Counted from the first letter of the stretch, positions 11,539-23,000 are shown. The stretch: 64,000 nt of DNA from Brachypodium distachyon (GCF_000005505.3 NC_016133.3:37165237-37229236), one strand, 5' to 3'. Translations and numbers: made by a program. The notes: generated by a model from the letters alone, not told the origin.

Positions 11539-12201
11539 TCACTTGCTGAAATCGATGGTGCCCGTGGAGAGGATGTTATCCCCGGCGGTGGGATGCGCCG
11601 CCGGCACGCCCTTCACCACGGAGCTCCCCCGCTGCCAGACGTGGTTGAACTCGCTCCCTTTACCGGCCGGCAGCGCCACCGTCGCGTAGACCACCATCTC
11701 CTTCCCGCCCTCGGCGTACTCCGCCGCCACGTCCGAGATTAAGAACCCCATCTCATCCTCCGCGGCCGCGGGCGCCATGGACGGCGCGTAGCTGTCGAGC
11801 AGCGTCGGGTACGCGACGACGCCGCCGTCGGGTCCCCGGAACGCCACCACGGCCCGAGCGCCCACCATGCCGGTGCCCTCCGGGTTGATCCCCCACGCCA
11901 CCCAACCCCCGCCGCTGGACGACGGCGCGCGGAAGGCGACGGACACGGTGCTGTTGTTGTGGCCGGCGCCGGCGCCGGCCGTGTAGTTGTAGTGCAGCGT
12001 GGTGCCGAGGCGCGGCAGGGCGGCGCACGCGGCGTACACCTGGTTGCTCGAGAAGGTGTGGCTCGCGCATGAGGATGATGTTGCCTGTGCGTTGGAGGCA
12101 GTGGACGACAGGCCCGAGAAGTTTAAGGCGATGGCTGCGAGGAAGAAGATGAGGGAGAGAGGCATGCTAGCGGCGGCTGCGTGGCGAGCAGAAGGTGCCA
12201 T
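11539..12201 (-). CDS. DOMON-domain AIR12-like secreted hemoprotein
   Basis: The single-exon gene encodes 220 residues. I chose the ATG at 12201 because the product then begins with a short polar stretch and a hydrophobic signal peptide (about 13-38), while the upstream in-frame extension is proline-rich leader-like sequence. The DOMON domain (about 45-215, DUF568/AIR12 type) has WVAWGINPEGTGM (Met112) and FNHVWQRG (His187), matching the Met/His axial haem ligands described for AIR12. Family members are extracellular b-type cytochromes thought to pass electrons between ascorbate and apoplastic acceptors. This product stops just after the domain (TGTIDFSK), with neither a GPI-anchor signal nor a cytochrome b561 domain, so it may be freely secreted. 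A TTTTAAA motif lies about 75 bp upstream. Confidence 0.88.
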   Translation of the reverse strand: MAPSARHAAAASMPLSLIFFLAAIALNFSGLSSTASNAQATSSSCASHTFSSNQVYAACAALPRLGTTLHYNYTAGAGAGHNNSTVSVAFRAPSSSGGGWVAWGINPEGTGMVGARAVVAFRGPDGGVVAYPTLLDSYAPSMAPAAAEDEMGFLISDVAAEYAEGGKEMVVYATVALPAGKGSEFNHVWQRGSSVVKGVPAAHPTAGDNILSTGTIDFSK

Positions 12202-13587
12202 CGATGTCTTGAAAGAATGGAGGTACCTAGTGGCCGTGCAGTCGGGTTTGGAGGGAAGGGGGTTCGGTGGGGGTTTAAAAGGGGCGGGGTTCGGTGGGGA
12301 AGACGAGAGTTGCTTGGAATTGTGCAAGTAAATCCATCGTTTGTCTGTCAGCTCGATCCATCGCCCATCGGTAGGCTAGCTAGCTATCGACCCACAAATT
12401 TGATCACCGGTTACGTGCTTTATATATCTCAGGTGATAGATAAACATCTGCCTGTTGAGGTTGCACGTACATAGCTCCACGACGTGTATATGACAACAAA
12501 GTATAGCTTAGCTGGCTGCCTAGCTAGCGAGTGTTAAGAACAAAAATTTAATACTAATACTATATTCTTGAACGTGTGGATGAATTCATATCTGCCAAGA
12601 AAAATGGGACTTGTATCTAAAACAACCAAATAGAGCAATTTTCATATCTGCCAAGAAAAATGGTGTAGACACCGAGAGAGCAAAAACAAAAATCCTTTTC
12701 CAATACAAATTAAAATTTCAACTTTGAAAATTAAATTTCTTCTAACTTGTTGACGAAGTTCTCCTCCATGTCTCTTTTTTCTCTCTTTGACAATCTCAAT
12801 ATGTGTAATGACTATTTGGTTACAACATCTGATAATAAAGGCATCCAAGTCGGTGTTTTTACTGAGTAAATTTCAGAAAATCACAGCTTTGTGGCAATTG
12901 TATCGCAGAACCACACTTATCACAAAAACATCCGCAAAATCACACATTTTGAGGCGGATTGTCTCATGTAGCCCAAAACCGAGTGGTTTGGCGGTTTCAC
13001 ATGATTCCTTACGGTGCCACGTTGGCATCGACCAGACCCGACCCGTTAACCCGTGGGAAGTAGAAGAGTGGCAAGGGCTTTAATCGTTTACAACTATCTT
13101 TACTCTATTCAATTGGGGTCGCGGCGGTTACTCACATTCGGACTATCAATTGAATTTGTTTGTATCACTTGTTTTTAAATTGTGTTTTTATCCCTTGTTG
13201 ATATGGTACAAAGTTGAGACAAAATGTAATAGAGTGTATGGTACGAGATATAACTAACACTCCCTCCATTCCAAAATGCACCTCGTATAAATTTGCGCAC
13301 TTGTATCAAGGCAGCTCTCGTTTCTAATGCATGACCACTCATATTGGGTTAATAATAAATGAATGTAAGTAGTTATTGGCCGGATGCGGGTACCAAGAGG
13401 AAATGAGGAGTATTGTGAAACAAATGAGAAAAATCTACACGTTGTATTGTGGAGTTGAGGGAGTAGTCCAAAACTTTCTTTTAAAACACGTATTTTTTAG
13501 TCGGCAGCAAAGTTTTATGCACAAGCTATTTAGAACCTTGCTTTATACAGCTACAGTAGCAAGGATCGCGAACCTGCATCTGAACTG
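12202..13587. other. Intergenic: low-copy and transposon-like sequence
   Basis: The AIR12-like promoter occupies the left part. About 12860-13085 resembles a decayed repetitive block (AAAATCACA-rich, then CGAGTGGTTTGGCGGTTTCACATG); I recognise its style but cannot name it. A MITE lies at 13260-13463. No gene is supported. Confidence 0.5.
13260..13463. mobile_element. Stowaway-like MITE, 204 bp
   Basis: The ends CTCCCTCCATTCCAAAATGC and (reverse) CTCCCTCAACTCCACAATAC match imperfectly. The right end is followed by TA; the left TA is degenerate. It lies just beyond the 3' end of the BBE-like gene. The interior differs from the short Stowaways elsewhere in the window, so it is a separate family. 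Confidence 0.6.
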
Positions 13588-15315
13588 TCAACTCTCTGAA
13601 ACCAATCCATCCTGTCTCTGCCTCTTCCTAGTGCCCACAACAACAAGGGGGGGAATGCTCTGCTCGCTCCAGAACACCTGCTCAGGATCCACCTCACCCT
13701 TCACCATTGCCAGCCTCCGGAAGTTCCCTCTGAAGTACTTCTCCCCCCACACCCTGGCCTCCTCATACCTCGTGTTGCCGTCCACGTTCTGCCCCAAGTC
13801 CAGGTCCCTGAAGTTGATGTACGCAGCTCTAGGCCTCTTGCTCACATAGGGTGTCATGAGCTCATGCACCTCCCTGACCCAACCCAAATGCTTCTCCTCG
13901 TATGACACATTCTTGTCACCTCCCCACTTGACGAAGTACTGGAGATTGTAGAGGTACCCTTTCCGGTGGGCGTACGGCGTGTCCGATTCCGGTATCTCGC
14001 TCATCCTGCCGCCCTGGGGGTCGATGCCGATCGAGCCGCCTTTCTCTTCGACGATCTTGCTGAGCAGCACGGCGAGACCGGCTGCCGGAATTGGCGACGT
14101 GAGGTAGTCCAGCTTGATCTTGTAGTAGTCTTTGGGTTGCAGCGTTCTGTCAAGAAGCACTTCTGCGGGTTGCCCATCGGTGTAGCCGTAGAAGTAGAGC
14201 ATGGATTGAAGCCAACTCATCTCCCTGCAGTCGCTCGGATTGATGCCGAGTTCAGGCAAATGGCTGTCCATTTGGGACACCATGCCGCTGCAGTTGCCAA
14301 GAAAGAGCGACTTGAACACCACCTGTGGCCGCAGACTCCCGCCGCCGCCGTCGTCGTCCGCCTTGGGCTCCATGGCCGCCTTGACGAAGAGGTCGTCCGG
14401 GAGCGCGTGTGTCACGAGCTGCCATCTGGTCAGGAGATGGATTATTGCTTGTTCGCCGCCGTCTCCTCGCGGGATTAGCCGGCGCACGGTGAAGGCGGAC
14501 ACGACGGGCGGCACGGGGACCAGCCTCACGGTCCAGGAAACGACGACGCCGAAGCTGCCGCCGCCGCCGCCCCTGATGGCCCAGAAGAGGCCCTCCCCCA
14601 TGGCGGCCCGGCCCAGCAGGAGCCGCCCCTCCGCGTCCACCACCTCGGCGTCCACGACGTTGTCGGCGGCAAGGCCGTGCTTGCGCATCATGGGCCCGAA
14701 CCCGCCCCCGTTGAGGTGCCCGCCGACGCAGACCGTGGGGCAGATCCCCGCGGGGAACCCGAGCTTCCCGCGGCTGCCTCGCGCCACCGCGTAGTAGAGC
14801 TCCCCGAGCGTGGCCCCGGGCTGGGCGTGGGCCACCCGGCGCGCCGCGTCGACGCGGACCGCCCGGAGCGCGGCGAGGTCGAGGACGGCGAAGCGGCGGG
14901 CGGGACGACGGAGCGCGCGGTAGGAGAGGCCCTCGTAGTCGTGGCCGCCGCTGCGGGCGCGGACCGTGAGGCCGTGGGCACGGCAGCAGGCCACGGAGGC
15001 CCGCACCTCGGCGACGGTCGTCGGCGTGAGGAGCAGCGACGGCGACGGGCAAGGTGTACGCGGCGAGGCGAAGCGGAGGTTCTGGATGGTGGAGTCGAGG
15101 AGGGGCCCGTAGGAGGCGTCCGCCGGCGCGTGGACGAGATCGGACGGGTCGGCGGTGGCCGGCGAGAGGCGGGACACGCAGCGCAGGAAGCTCTCGTGGA
15201 GGCCACGCTCCTCTTGTCCTTCTCCTTGCGCCCGCGACGGGGGAGAAAGCGTGACGAGGAGGAGGAGGAAGAGAAGGAGACGGTGGACAGGGAAGAGCTC
15301 GAATGATGGCTGCAT
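13588..15315 (-). CDS. Berberine bridge enzyme-like FAD-linked oxidase
   Basis: An intronless gene encodes 575 residues, the usual BBE-like size. The ATG at 15315 places a signal peptide (about 1-29, Leu-rich) directly at the N-terminus; 40 more in-frame codons upstream look like leader sequence. The FAD-binding domain includes SGGHDYEG with His125 and AGICPTV with Cys192, the pair that binds flavin bicovalently in this family, then GGGGSFGVV. The C-terminal BBE domain ends with YINFRDLDLGQN and ARVWGEKYFRGNFRRL. Members are secreted oxidases of alkaloids, monolignols, cellodextrins or oligogalacturonides; substrate cannot be told from sequence. Cys196 is an extra cysteine at a position usually Gly. 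Upstream, TGACGTC (near 15454) and a TTATATC TATA-like motif (near 15478) face the gene. Confidence 0.95.
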   Translation of the reverse strand: MQPSFELFPVHRLLLFLLLLVTLSPPSRAQGEGQEERGLHESFLRCVSRLSPATADPSDLVHAPADASYGPLLDSTIQNLRFASPRTPCPSPSLLLTPTTVAEVRASVACCRAHGLTVRARSGGHDYEGLSYRALRRPARRFAVLDLAALRAVRVDAARRVAHAQPGATLGELYYAVARGSRGKLGFPAGICPTVCVGGHLNGGGFGPMMRKHGLAADNVVDAEVVDAEGRLLLGRAAMGEGLFWAIRGGGGGSFGVVVSWTVRLVPVPPVVSAFTVRRLIPRGDGGEQAIIHLLTRWQLVTHALPDDLFVKAAMEPKADDDGGGGSLRPQVVFKSLFLGNCSGMVSQMDSHLPELGINPSDCREMSWLQSMLYFYGYTDGQPAEVLLDRTLQPKDYYKIKLDYLTSPIPAAGLAVLLSKIVEEKGGSIGIDPQGGRMSEIPESDTPYAHRKGYLYNLQYFVKWGGDKNVSYEEKHLGWVREVHELMTPYVSKRPRAAYINFRDLDLGQNVDGNTRYEEARVWGEKYFRGNFRRLAMVKGEVDPEQVFWSEQSIPPLVVVGTRKRQRQDGLVSES

Positions 15316-16648
15316 CGTCTGCTGCTCGCGCGCGCGGGGCTTCTCTTGCGGTGGCCGATCAATGATTAGGGGTGTTCTGTACCTGGCATACGGTGATTGG
15401 GAAGGAAAAGGGAAATGGGGAAGCTTGGTTTCCAAGCGCCTCTGCCATTCAGGTGACGTCCGACCGTCGGATAGAGATATAAGCGTGCAACGCGCGTGGG
15501 TTTTTTATTTACGTATCAAAGTGTCGTCTTCTTCGAGCTTGCGTACGTGACGGCCGGAGGTGGAGCTGAGGGCCTGAGGCCTCGAGAGCTCTGGCTGACG
15601 TCGCGCGAGGTTTGTGATCAGGAAGATCGAGGGAGATTGAGGGGGACGTGGTGTTGATCTGGACTTCTCGTTGCGTGACCGATACAACACGAGTTGGTTG
15701 AATTCGAATTCAGGTTAAAAAATTATGTTTTTCTATCACATGGATTTGTAGAGTAAGAGACAGTCAGAAAAATAGTAATGCTTTTGAGAGAAGGTTAGTT
15801 ATAGTGTGTTCCACAGAATCTGATATTAAATCTCTATGGTTGAACAAGTTGATTTCTTCAAAATAAATTTCAGAATTTTAGGACCATAACGACGAGCGTC
15901 AAACGGACTAATTATATACTCATAGGGATTTTTTTTTTCGCTTCAACACCTACAGCCGCTCAGTCGAAAAATCGCTTCGGGCACTTCGGAAGTGCTGAGT
16001 AGTTTGTCAACCGCACTCTACCGATTCCACGGTTCCACCTACTTCTGTCCCATCCTTGTCAACGAAACCCTCACCCAGGCACCCAGCCACCCAGCCAACA
16101 CCGATTACCACCACCGGACGCCACGCCTCCTCCCCTGGCCAACGCCACCGCCGGCTCGCCTCCCTCACCGGCCAGAGCTCCAACTCTTCGGCCGCGTCAT
16201 CTTTGCCCCTTTCCTGCCTCCCCTCGACCCCCTTTCCCTTCGTCCGGTGCTGAGATCCAGCACGGGTGCGGCGTGGGGAGCCAGATCCTCTACCTCCACC
16301 AGAGCGAGCACGGCGCGGGGCACGACACGAAGGCGGCGGCGGCAGCTGTTGGCGGGAAGAGAAGGTGAGATGGCGGTAGGGTACCCTCTCCCTGCGGCAG
16401 TTGACCGATTTCTTAGTTTCCTTGAGTGTGTTCCTGTTCCCCTGCTAGCTTCTACTAGGACTGAGATCCCCTCAGATGTGAACTGGTGTCCTTTATTCAC
16501 TATATTTGGGTGACGTCAGAACCATGACTTGTGTAAATTTACATGAATTTCTAGTTGTGCTACGGTATCATGACTTGAGAGCACGGTAGCATCACTTCAT
16601 CACGGCCTAACGGGTAGGAAGTAAACTGTGGCAGTATTTTCTGAACTA

Positions 16649-16759
16649 CTCCCTCCGATCCTAAATTGTTGTCGAAATATTACATGTATCTAGACGCTTT
16701 TTAAGAATAGATACATCCATTTGGACAAATTTGAGTCAAGAATTTAGGATCAGAGGGAG
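16649..16759. mobile_element. Stowaway MITE, 111 bp, TA target duplication
   Basis: CTCCCTCCGATCCTAAATTG at the left pairs with the CAATTT-less right end AATTTAGGATCAGAGGGAG. TA dinucleotides at 16647-16648 and 16760-16761 flank it. The interior contains the standard ACATGTATCTAGACG and GATACATCCATTTGGAC halves. Confidence 0.92.
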
Positions 16760-17081
16760 TATGATGAAGTTGTCACAACATTACAAATGAGGGGTAGAAA
16801 AAAATGGGATAGGGAGTTTGATTCATTATGTTTTGCCACGAAAGCTCGTTTCTAATTATCCCTAGGAAAATCGCATTGTAAAACAATCGTTAGTAAAATG
16901 TCCATTTTTTAGGTTCTTAAACGTATAATTGAAGCAACCCTTAATCTGATAAGAAAAGAGGACCTCAGCAGTACTGTTTAACAGCCCACCAAAAAACTGT
17001 TCTTGACATCTCTATTATGCTGCATACTGCGTAATTCGTTACACTCTTAGTATTAGTTTCAATGTTCTTCCTTCTCTATTA

Positions 17082-17351
17082 CTCCCTCCGTTCCTAAACA
17101 GCTAAACATAAAGAGTCCTAACTTTGTCCTAAGTCAAACTTCTTAAACTTTGACCTAGTTTATAGAAAAATATACCAACATGTACAACTCTAAATTAGTT
17201 TTAGCAAGTCCATTATGATATATCTTCATAGTATACTTATTTGATATTCTATATGCTGATACATTTTTCTATAAACTTGGTCAAACTTCAAAAAGTTTTA
17301 CTTAGGACAAAGCTAGACTTCTTACATTTAGGAACGGAGGTACGGAGGTAG
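17082..17351. mobile_element. Stowaway-type MITE, about 270 bp
   Basis: The left end CTCCCTCCGTTCCTAAACAG is preceded by TA. The right end (CATTTAGGAACGGAGG, then a duplicated TACGGAGGTAG) is followed by TA. The interior carries complementary AAGTCAAACTTCTTAAACTTTGACC and TTGGTCAAACTTCAAAAAG arms. It lies about 280 bp before the SAM-domain coding exon. Confidence 0.85.
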
Positions 17352-17633
17352 TATGTTGGTTCATATCTGAATATGCTGCATATATACTATCGAGAAGTCT
17401 CAATATACATTATTTGCGATTACATGTATTTCACGTTTCAACACCGCGCAATTGTTGGAGAATATAATCGTTCAATTGGTGTTTCTTTCGTCTTGTTAGG
17501 TGCTTCTCTTCACAGTAAATGAGATTTTGAGTTGTACATGAAAGATAGTTCATGAACAGAGCACTAGCCATCTCAGGTATCTATGGTAGAACCACCTTCA
17601 GATGTTAGATAGTTTGTGAACGGAGCACTAGTC

Positions 17634-18308
17634 ATGTTGGATATGGATGGCAAGGAAGCACCCTCAGAGGTTTTTGTTGATCCATCACGTTCAGCAAGCA
17701 ACACTGACGAGGATGATGATTGGGTGATAGTCAAGAAACAGCGGATCACCATATGGATCCCTCCATTATCACCTGCAGCTGCAATCCTTCAAGCTGGCAC
17801 GCCCAAAGTAATTTCTACACAAACTAGCCCGCCAAGAATGAGCAGGAGAAACTGCAATACTGCCACAAAAAAGCAACCGAAGCAGGGAGGAGAATCATCA
17901 TGCAATCCTGTTGTCCCGGTTGTAAAGTTGGACTGTACCAGACATGCAGATCGTGATTTTCAAAGACTGTCTCATGAAGACACCGAGAAAGCAACAAGTT
18001 CATTTGGAAACATCTATGAGCCGAGGCTGCCCATTATTTCTTCATGTCTTACGAATAAGATCTTGCGAGCCCGACTTCTTGAGAGACGGGTTGCTGGGTT
18101 TGGCGGGCTGAGGAATTGGCTTTTCACTTGTGGTCTTGGATGGTTTGTCAAAATATTGGATAGTAGAAAGATGGGGGTGTATCAGATAGTTTCCCTTACA
18201 ATGAACCAGCTGAAAGAGATGGGCCTTATTGCTGTAGGACCACGGAGGAAATTAATCCATGCCATTGATAATCTCTGCAAGCCTGGCCAGTCTGAGATGT
18301 TTTGTTGA
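17634..18308 (+). CDS. SAM-domain protein
   Basis: The visible coding exon gives 224 residues from the first ATG (17634). The N-terminus is acidic (NTDEDDDWVIVKKQRITIWI), the middle is basic and low complexity, and a sterile alpha motif domain lies at about 155-216 (LRNWLFTCGLGWFVKIL, LTMNQLKEMGLIAVGPRRKL). Grass proteins of this layout are small nuclear or cytosolic proteins of unknown function; SAM domains mediate protein or RNA contacts. Upstream exons, at least non-coding, are likely, because a GC-rich donor-bearing stretch lies at about 16370. Just before the ATG the phrase GATAGTTCATGAACAGAGCACTAG is nearly repeated. The last 70 bp of coding sequence plus 3' UTR are duplicated downstream. 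Confidence 0.8.
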   Translation: MLDMDGKEAPSEVFVDPSRSASNTDEDDDWVIVKKQRITIWIPPLSPAAAILQAGTPKVISTQTSPPRMSRRNCNTATKKQPKQGGESSCNPVVPVVKLDCTRHADRDFQRLSHEDTEKATSSFGNIYEPRLPIISSCLTNKILRARLLERRVAGFGGLRNWLFTCGLGWFVKILDSRKMGVYQIVSLTMNQLKEMGLIAVGPRRKLIHAIDNLCKPGQSEMFC

Positions 18309-18403
18309 TCTCAAATGTATTCCAGTTGATTAAATGTTTTGATGCTATTTCAGTATGGTGTCTGAAGTAGCTTCCTGTTTTTGATGGATCAGTGACTTGA
18401 GCA

Positions 18404-18550
18404 TGGAGGAAATTAATCCGTACTATTGATAGTTTCTGCAAGCTCTGCGAGTCTTCAGTGTTTCTTGATCTCAAGTGTATTCCAGTTGGTTAGATGTTGC
18501 GATGCTGAGTCTGAAGTAGCTTCGCATTTTCGACAGTTCAGTGACTATAT
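18404..18550 (+). pseudogene. Partial tandem duplicate of the SAM gene 3' end
   Basis: Sequence from about 18242 (GGAGGAAATTAATCCATGCC) to 18400 is repeated with roughly 85% identity from 18404. Matches include GGAGGAAATTAATCCG, GATCTCAAGTGTATTCCAGTTGG and GTCTGAAGTAGCTTC, with a period near 162 bp. It covers the last codons of the SAM domain and the 3' UTR. It has no open frame of its own. Confidence 0.75.
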
Positions 18551-18945
18551 CCATCGGCAAATCACTACAAATCACTAGAATGGTTCAAAGGTTCTGTTGT
18601 GACCTAGATCCAAAGATGTAACTAGTATGATTGTATGAAAGAGGTTTTGTATAGAAAATTAGAAGACACAGAACAGAAGATATGTGGTGGCATCTAAAGC
18701 CTTTCTTTCTGTAAGAGCATGACTGCTTGAGGTATGAATTAAACCTCTCCACTGCTTTTTGATCTGTTAGCAGGAGGTTTTGTGTTTTGAGCATCGAGCG
18801 CTCCTCCAAAACTGGAATCAAGATGTGTTATGTGTCTGCAGTCTACATGTTTTTCCTTGCTTATGTGTCCGTCATATCAAGTTTGTTCTTGTTTCACTTC
18901 GGTTCTTTTATTTGTGTGCGATAGATGGCAAGGACATCTAGATTA

Positions 18946-19016
18946 CTCCCTCTGTACCATAATTATTGTCGTGAATTTGCACTAAAATCACAACAAGAAT
19001 TATGAGACGCATGGAG
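18946..19016. mobile_element. Short Stowaway MITE derivative, 71 bp
   Basis: CTCCCTCTGTACCATAATTA pairs with AAGAATTATGAGACGCATGGAG. TA flanks both sides (18944-18945 and 19017-19018). The central part of the usual 110-bp element is missing. Confidence 0.85.
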
Positions 19017-19019
19017 TAG

Positions 19020-20081
19020 TTGAGAAGACTAGCTTCTTTTTTGTCTTCCACGTCATTTCGAGAGGACAATAAAGCATATTATAAAAAAGTTATCTCCTAG
19101 TGTGATATTTTGCAATTGCACTTAATGTTTGAATAAATAAAATTAAGGGAGAACGTTCCGTACTTATCTTAGCGTCTAACTCCGTGCGTACCGTTCGATT
19201 GCCACCCTGATTTGTTTTCCCACCCAACAACCTCCTCCCCTCGTATCCCCTCTTTCCCCAATCTCCTTCCGTGTTGACACCGCCTCCAGACCAAAACGAC
19301 CACGCATCCTTCAACCTCCTCCTCTAGCCTATGTGCCTTCGCTCCAGGAGGTCCAACACTGGTGTTGCACACAGCGGGCAGGCGCAGCGAGCCGGCGAGG
19401 TTGGCGGCGCCCTGCGGCACGGCGGCGCGTGACGCGGTGTTGACGACAACGGAGAAATTCTGCACCATGAGGACGACCTCAGGAGTCAGTCCAATTCCCA
19501 CGGCTTCCTGGTAGACGCAGAGACGGAGCTTGGCGAGGACGTGACAGGAGATGCGGTGGGAGAAGAGCTTGTGCTCGCGTTGAACTCTGATGCCATCCCG
19601 ATTGGCAGCTGCCGACGTAGGAGACCGCACTCTGGCGTGGGTTGGGTAGGGCTTGGAGATGTGTGGGCACCCGACACCATCGCAGTCCAGTGGGACTCGC
19701 CCTCGCGGGACACCATCACTGGCTTGCTGCCGTGTGCCAAAGTGTCGGGTCTAATGGTGGAGGGATTGTATCTGCGTCCTGCGCAACTGTCTCTCCTCGG
19801 GATTTTGCTCTCTGCCTCGACTTCACCTAGCTTCGGTGTATGGCAGGTTGAGCCAGGTCTCTGCTTCGTGGTCCTCCTCCGAGGTCTCGCATGGGGATTG
19901 GGGATATAGATGGAGGTGGAATTGACCCGGTGGATGGCGACAACACGACGTCCTAGCTAGCGAAGGGCACCGGCAAAGGCGATCGACTTCGCTGCTGTTA
20001 ATGAGTGATGGCTGGCGAGCGCCGCTGTGAACAACTTGAAGTGGCAGTACCCAACATGGGGCAGCTCGCCAATGCTGCAAG
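19020..20081. other. GC-rich low-copy block interrupted by the hAT insertion
   Basis: Reading frames are open on both strands from about 19170 to 19900. The minus-strand frame includes HKLFSHRISCHVLAKLRLCVY, but I cannot link either strand to a known family. It may be transposon-captured or decayed host sequence. The 8-bp sequence GCTGCAAG at its right edge is the hAT target site. It contains CGTTCCGTACTTA at 19155-19167, repeated directly at 24875. Confidence 0.4.
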
Positions 20082-23000
20082 TAGCCCTGGCAAATGGTTT
20101 CGTATGGAATGGTTACAATGGTTTGGATCGTTTAATGGGTTTCCTCTGGACGGGTGCGATTGGGCTGAGTTCACAAAAAGTCTGGTCTGGTTTGGTTTTT
20201 TATTCAAATGCGGTTTGATTCGGTTCGGTCTGGGGCCAAATGGTTCGGTTTAACGTGGGTTCAACCCGTGGGTGTAGAACGGTTTCAGCCTGAATCAGCC
20301 CAATGCCCCAGCGAGTCCCGACCCTATTCGGGACTCCCTGCCACCGCCTGCCTCCGTACGACGGTACTCCGCCGCCGCCCGTCTCCTCCGGGCCACTCCA
20401 CCGCACACCGCAACCTCGTCCACCTCGAGAAGCAAGGCCGGGACACAAGCCCGGCGTGCGGACGCCGGAGGCCGCCCTCCCCAATTCGGCTGGATCTTGG
20501 AGGAGGAGGAGGAGGGGCGGCCGGCGGCGAGGCCATATACAAGGATTCAACGGCAGCGCGCAGGTCGGTGCTCTCCGTCCCTCCTTCCCCTCCCTTCCGA
20601 TCTGTGGACTTCAAACCAGAAGCTGGGATATATGTGTGTAACAGCACATTACATAGATGCAAACTATAAGCTTCATAAGAAGATTATTTCTTTCAAAAAT
20701 GTCAAGTATCTTCATACCGGTTTAGCTATTGAAGATGCACTTTCAAGATCAGTTGCAGATTGGGGGATCAAAAGGAAGTTGCTCACAATCACTTTGGACA
20801 ATGCATCTAACAACACCAAGGCAGTGACATCATACTTACAGAATGAAGATCATGGTCTTTTGCTAGATGGACTAGACTTTCATGTGAGGTGTTCTGCACA
20901 TATTCTGAACATTTTAGTCCAAGACGGGTTAGTTCATGTTAAGGAAGCAATAAAGAAAATCAGGGAGTTGTATAGACATATTGAAACTTCACCTTCTCGC
21001 CTGCAAACATTCAATTCTATTGCTGATCTGAAGGGACTCCCAAAGAAGGCCGGTTTAACTCTTGATCTTCCACATCGCTGGAATTCTACCTTTGACATGA
21101 TCGAAGAAGCTTATCCGTACAAACATGTTTTGAATAGTTATGCAGATGAAACTAAGGAAGTGGTTGCACCAACTGAAGAAGAATGGGCTGCTGCAATGTC
21201 AATTGGGAAAGTCCTTAAAGCATTTGAAGAGGCTACACTTATAGTATCAACTGATAGGAAACCATCAGCCCATATGTTTTTGAATATGGTGTTGTGTATA
21301 AAAAATGCTTTACTAGATGCAGCATGGCAAACCGATCATGTGTTGAACAATCTGGCTGATAGTATGGCTACAAAATTCAGCAAGTACTGGGCTGAGGCTT
21401 CAATGAACACAACGCTTGTGATTGTTGCTATTCTGGATCCAACACAAAAGATGGATTATGTGGAGTTCTTTTATGGAAGTGTGTGTTTGTCCGAAGATCG
21501 CATTGAAAGCAATATAGAACGCACAATACAAAAATTGAAGCAGTACTATGACTTGTATGCAGAAAATGTGAAGAGAACCATTGAGAAGTCAATGCCTTGT
21601 CAACCTGAAATTTTGTTGGGTTCACCGGTGCTAGGAAAAAGGAAACTTGATGAGGAATTTATAAGGTACAAGGCTAGGAGAAGAGCGAGGAAGGAGCCCG
21701 GTTCAGAGCTTGATGCTTATCTTGAGGAACCAGCTTTGCATACTGTGAAGGACTTTGATGTCTTGGGATTTTGGGAGCAAAACACGGTAAAATACCCTGT
21801 ACTTGCAGCAATGGCCAGAGACTTCCTCACAATACCTCTAAGTACAATCTCGTCGGAATCGGCATTCAGTCTTGGTGGTCGCATCCTTGGGGACACACGA
21901 GCCTCTCTAAAACCTGATAGTCTTGAGGCCCTTGTATGTGGAAAGGACTGACTGACCAAGCGTCGGTGAGTGAGATGGCCTGACAATGTTTACCCGTAGG
22001 CCTATGGGTAAGTATCATGATTAGTTTACTGTTATGTAGTCATAATCATTGAATATTTTTTGTGGACATGATTGAAGTTCTCTTGCTAAACCAGCTTGCA
22101 TAGTCTTAATTACATCATCATTATTTAGCTTGTCTAGCTCTCTTGCTGAACCCTGAATAAAGGGGCTCCTAAGAGCAACTCTTAAACCTGTGTTGTAAGA
22201 TCTTTTGTTTCAGGTGAACAGTGTTTCTTTCTTCAATTTAATTTGTTTGTAAGATGTTCAGTTTGCTTTCTTCAAGCTCAGTTCCATCTTCACATGTACC
22301 TTAATTTGTGCTGAAAGTAGTTATCAATCTTTGTTGTCAATTGTCAGAACAAGCAAAATTAAGCCACCAGATTTGTTCACTAGGTATATAAATGACAACC
22401 TCACTCCAAAAGTTACTTTGATGATGTTTGATTGACATGCCTTTGATGTTTTTACTTGGCTGATGCTTTTAGCTTCAGACCTGTGAGTTTGATTGGCCTG
22501 TCTGCATGTGATTATCTTACTCTTTGAGTTTGCAGGGTTTGTCCGGGGTGCAGAACTTCACAAAAAAATGGCATGCTCTGTAAAGTATAACAAATGCTAT
22601 CTTTTTAATTGATCCTCGAAGGCTAGCTCCCACTGCAGGATCTTTTTTCCTAGTCTAGTGTAAGATTTTATCATGTTTGCTCTTGTTTATTTTGATTTAT
22701 TATTAGCATTTTCTTTTATTTTGTACTCCAAACAGAAATGGAGTACTGAACCTGAAACTGTTCATATCATTTGCCATCATGGGCTTCCTTAATGCCTTTT
22801 GTTTTCTATGCAGAGGATGATCGACACGGGCAGTCACGGCTAGCAGTTTATGGAATCATTGTTGTCTTCGTTGATAGACTCTTGATGAACTTCAGAAGGA
22901 CTATTTATAGTGACTAATGTAATAATACTCCGCATATAAAGTTTGACAATGATTTGCTTGTAGAGCCTGATTTGCATGTATCAATCTTGCTGAAATTAAC

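Larger units (their letters stand above)
15316..17633. other. Intergenic, with a possible 5' exon of the SAM gene
   Basis: A GC-rich stretch at about 16080-16370 ends in AGAAG followed by GTGAGA, a plausible splice donor, and may be the 5' exon or leader of the SAM-domain gene at 17634. One forward frame across it reads GSQILYLHQSEHGAGHDTK, which I do not recognise. Two Stowaway elements follow. The rest is AT-rich with nothing assignable. Confidence 0.4.

Noticed and set aside
14252..15362. Several Arg/Pro/Ser-rich frames overlapping the BBE-like gene
   Set aside because: Shadows in other frames; only the long minus frame carries the FAD and BBE signatures.
16649..16759. Hairpin-forming Stowaway elements as possible microRNA genes
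   Set aside because: Symmetric hairpins are expected from terminal inverted repeats; without small-RNA data there is no basis for a miRNA call.
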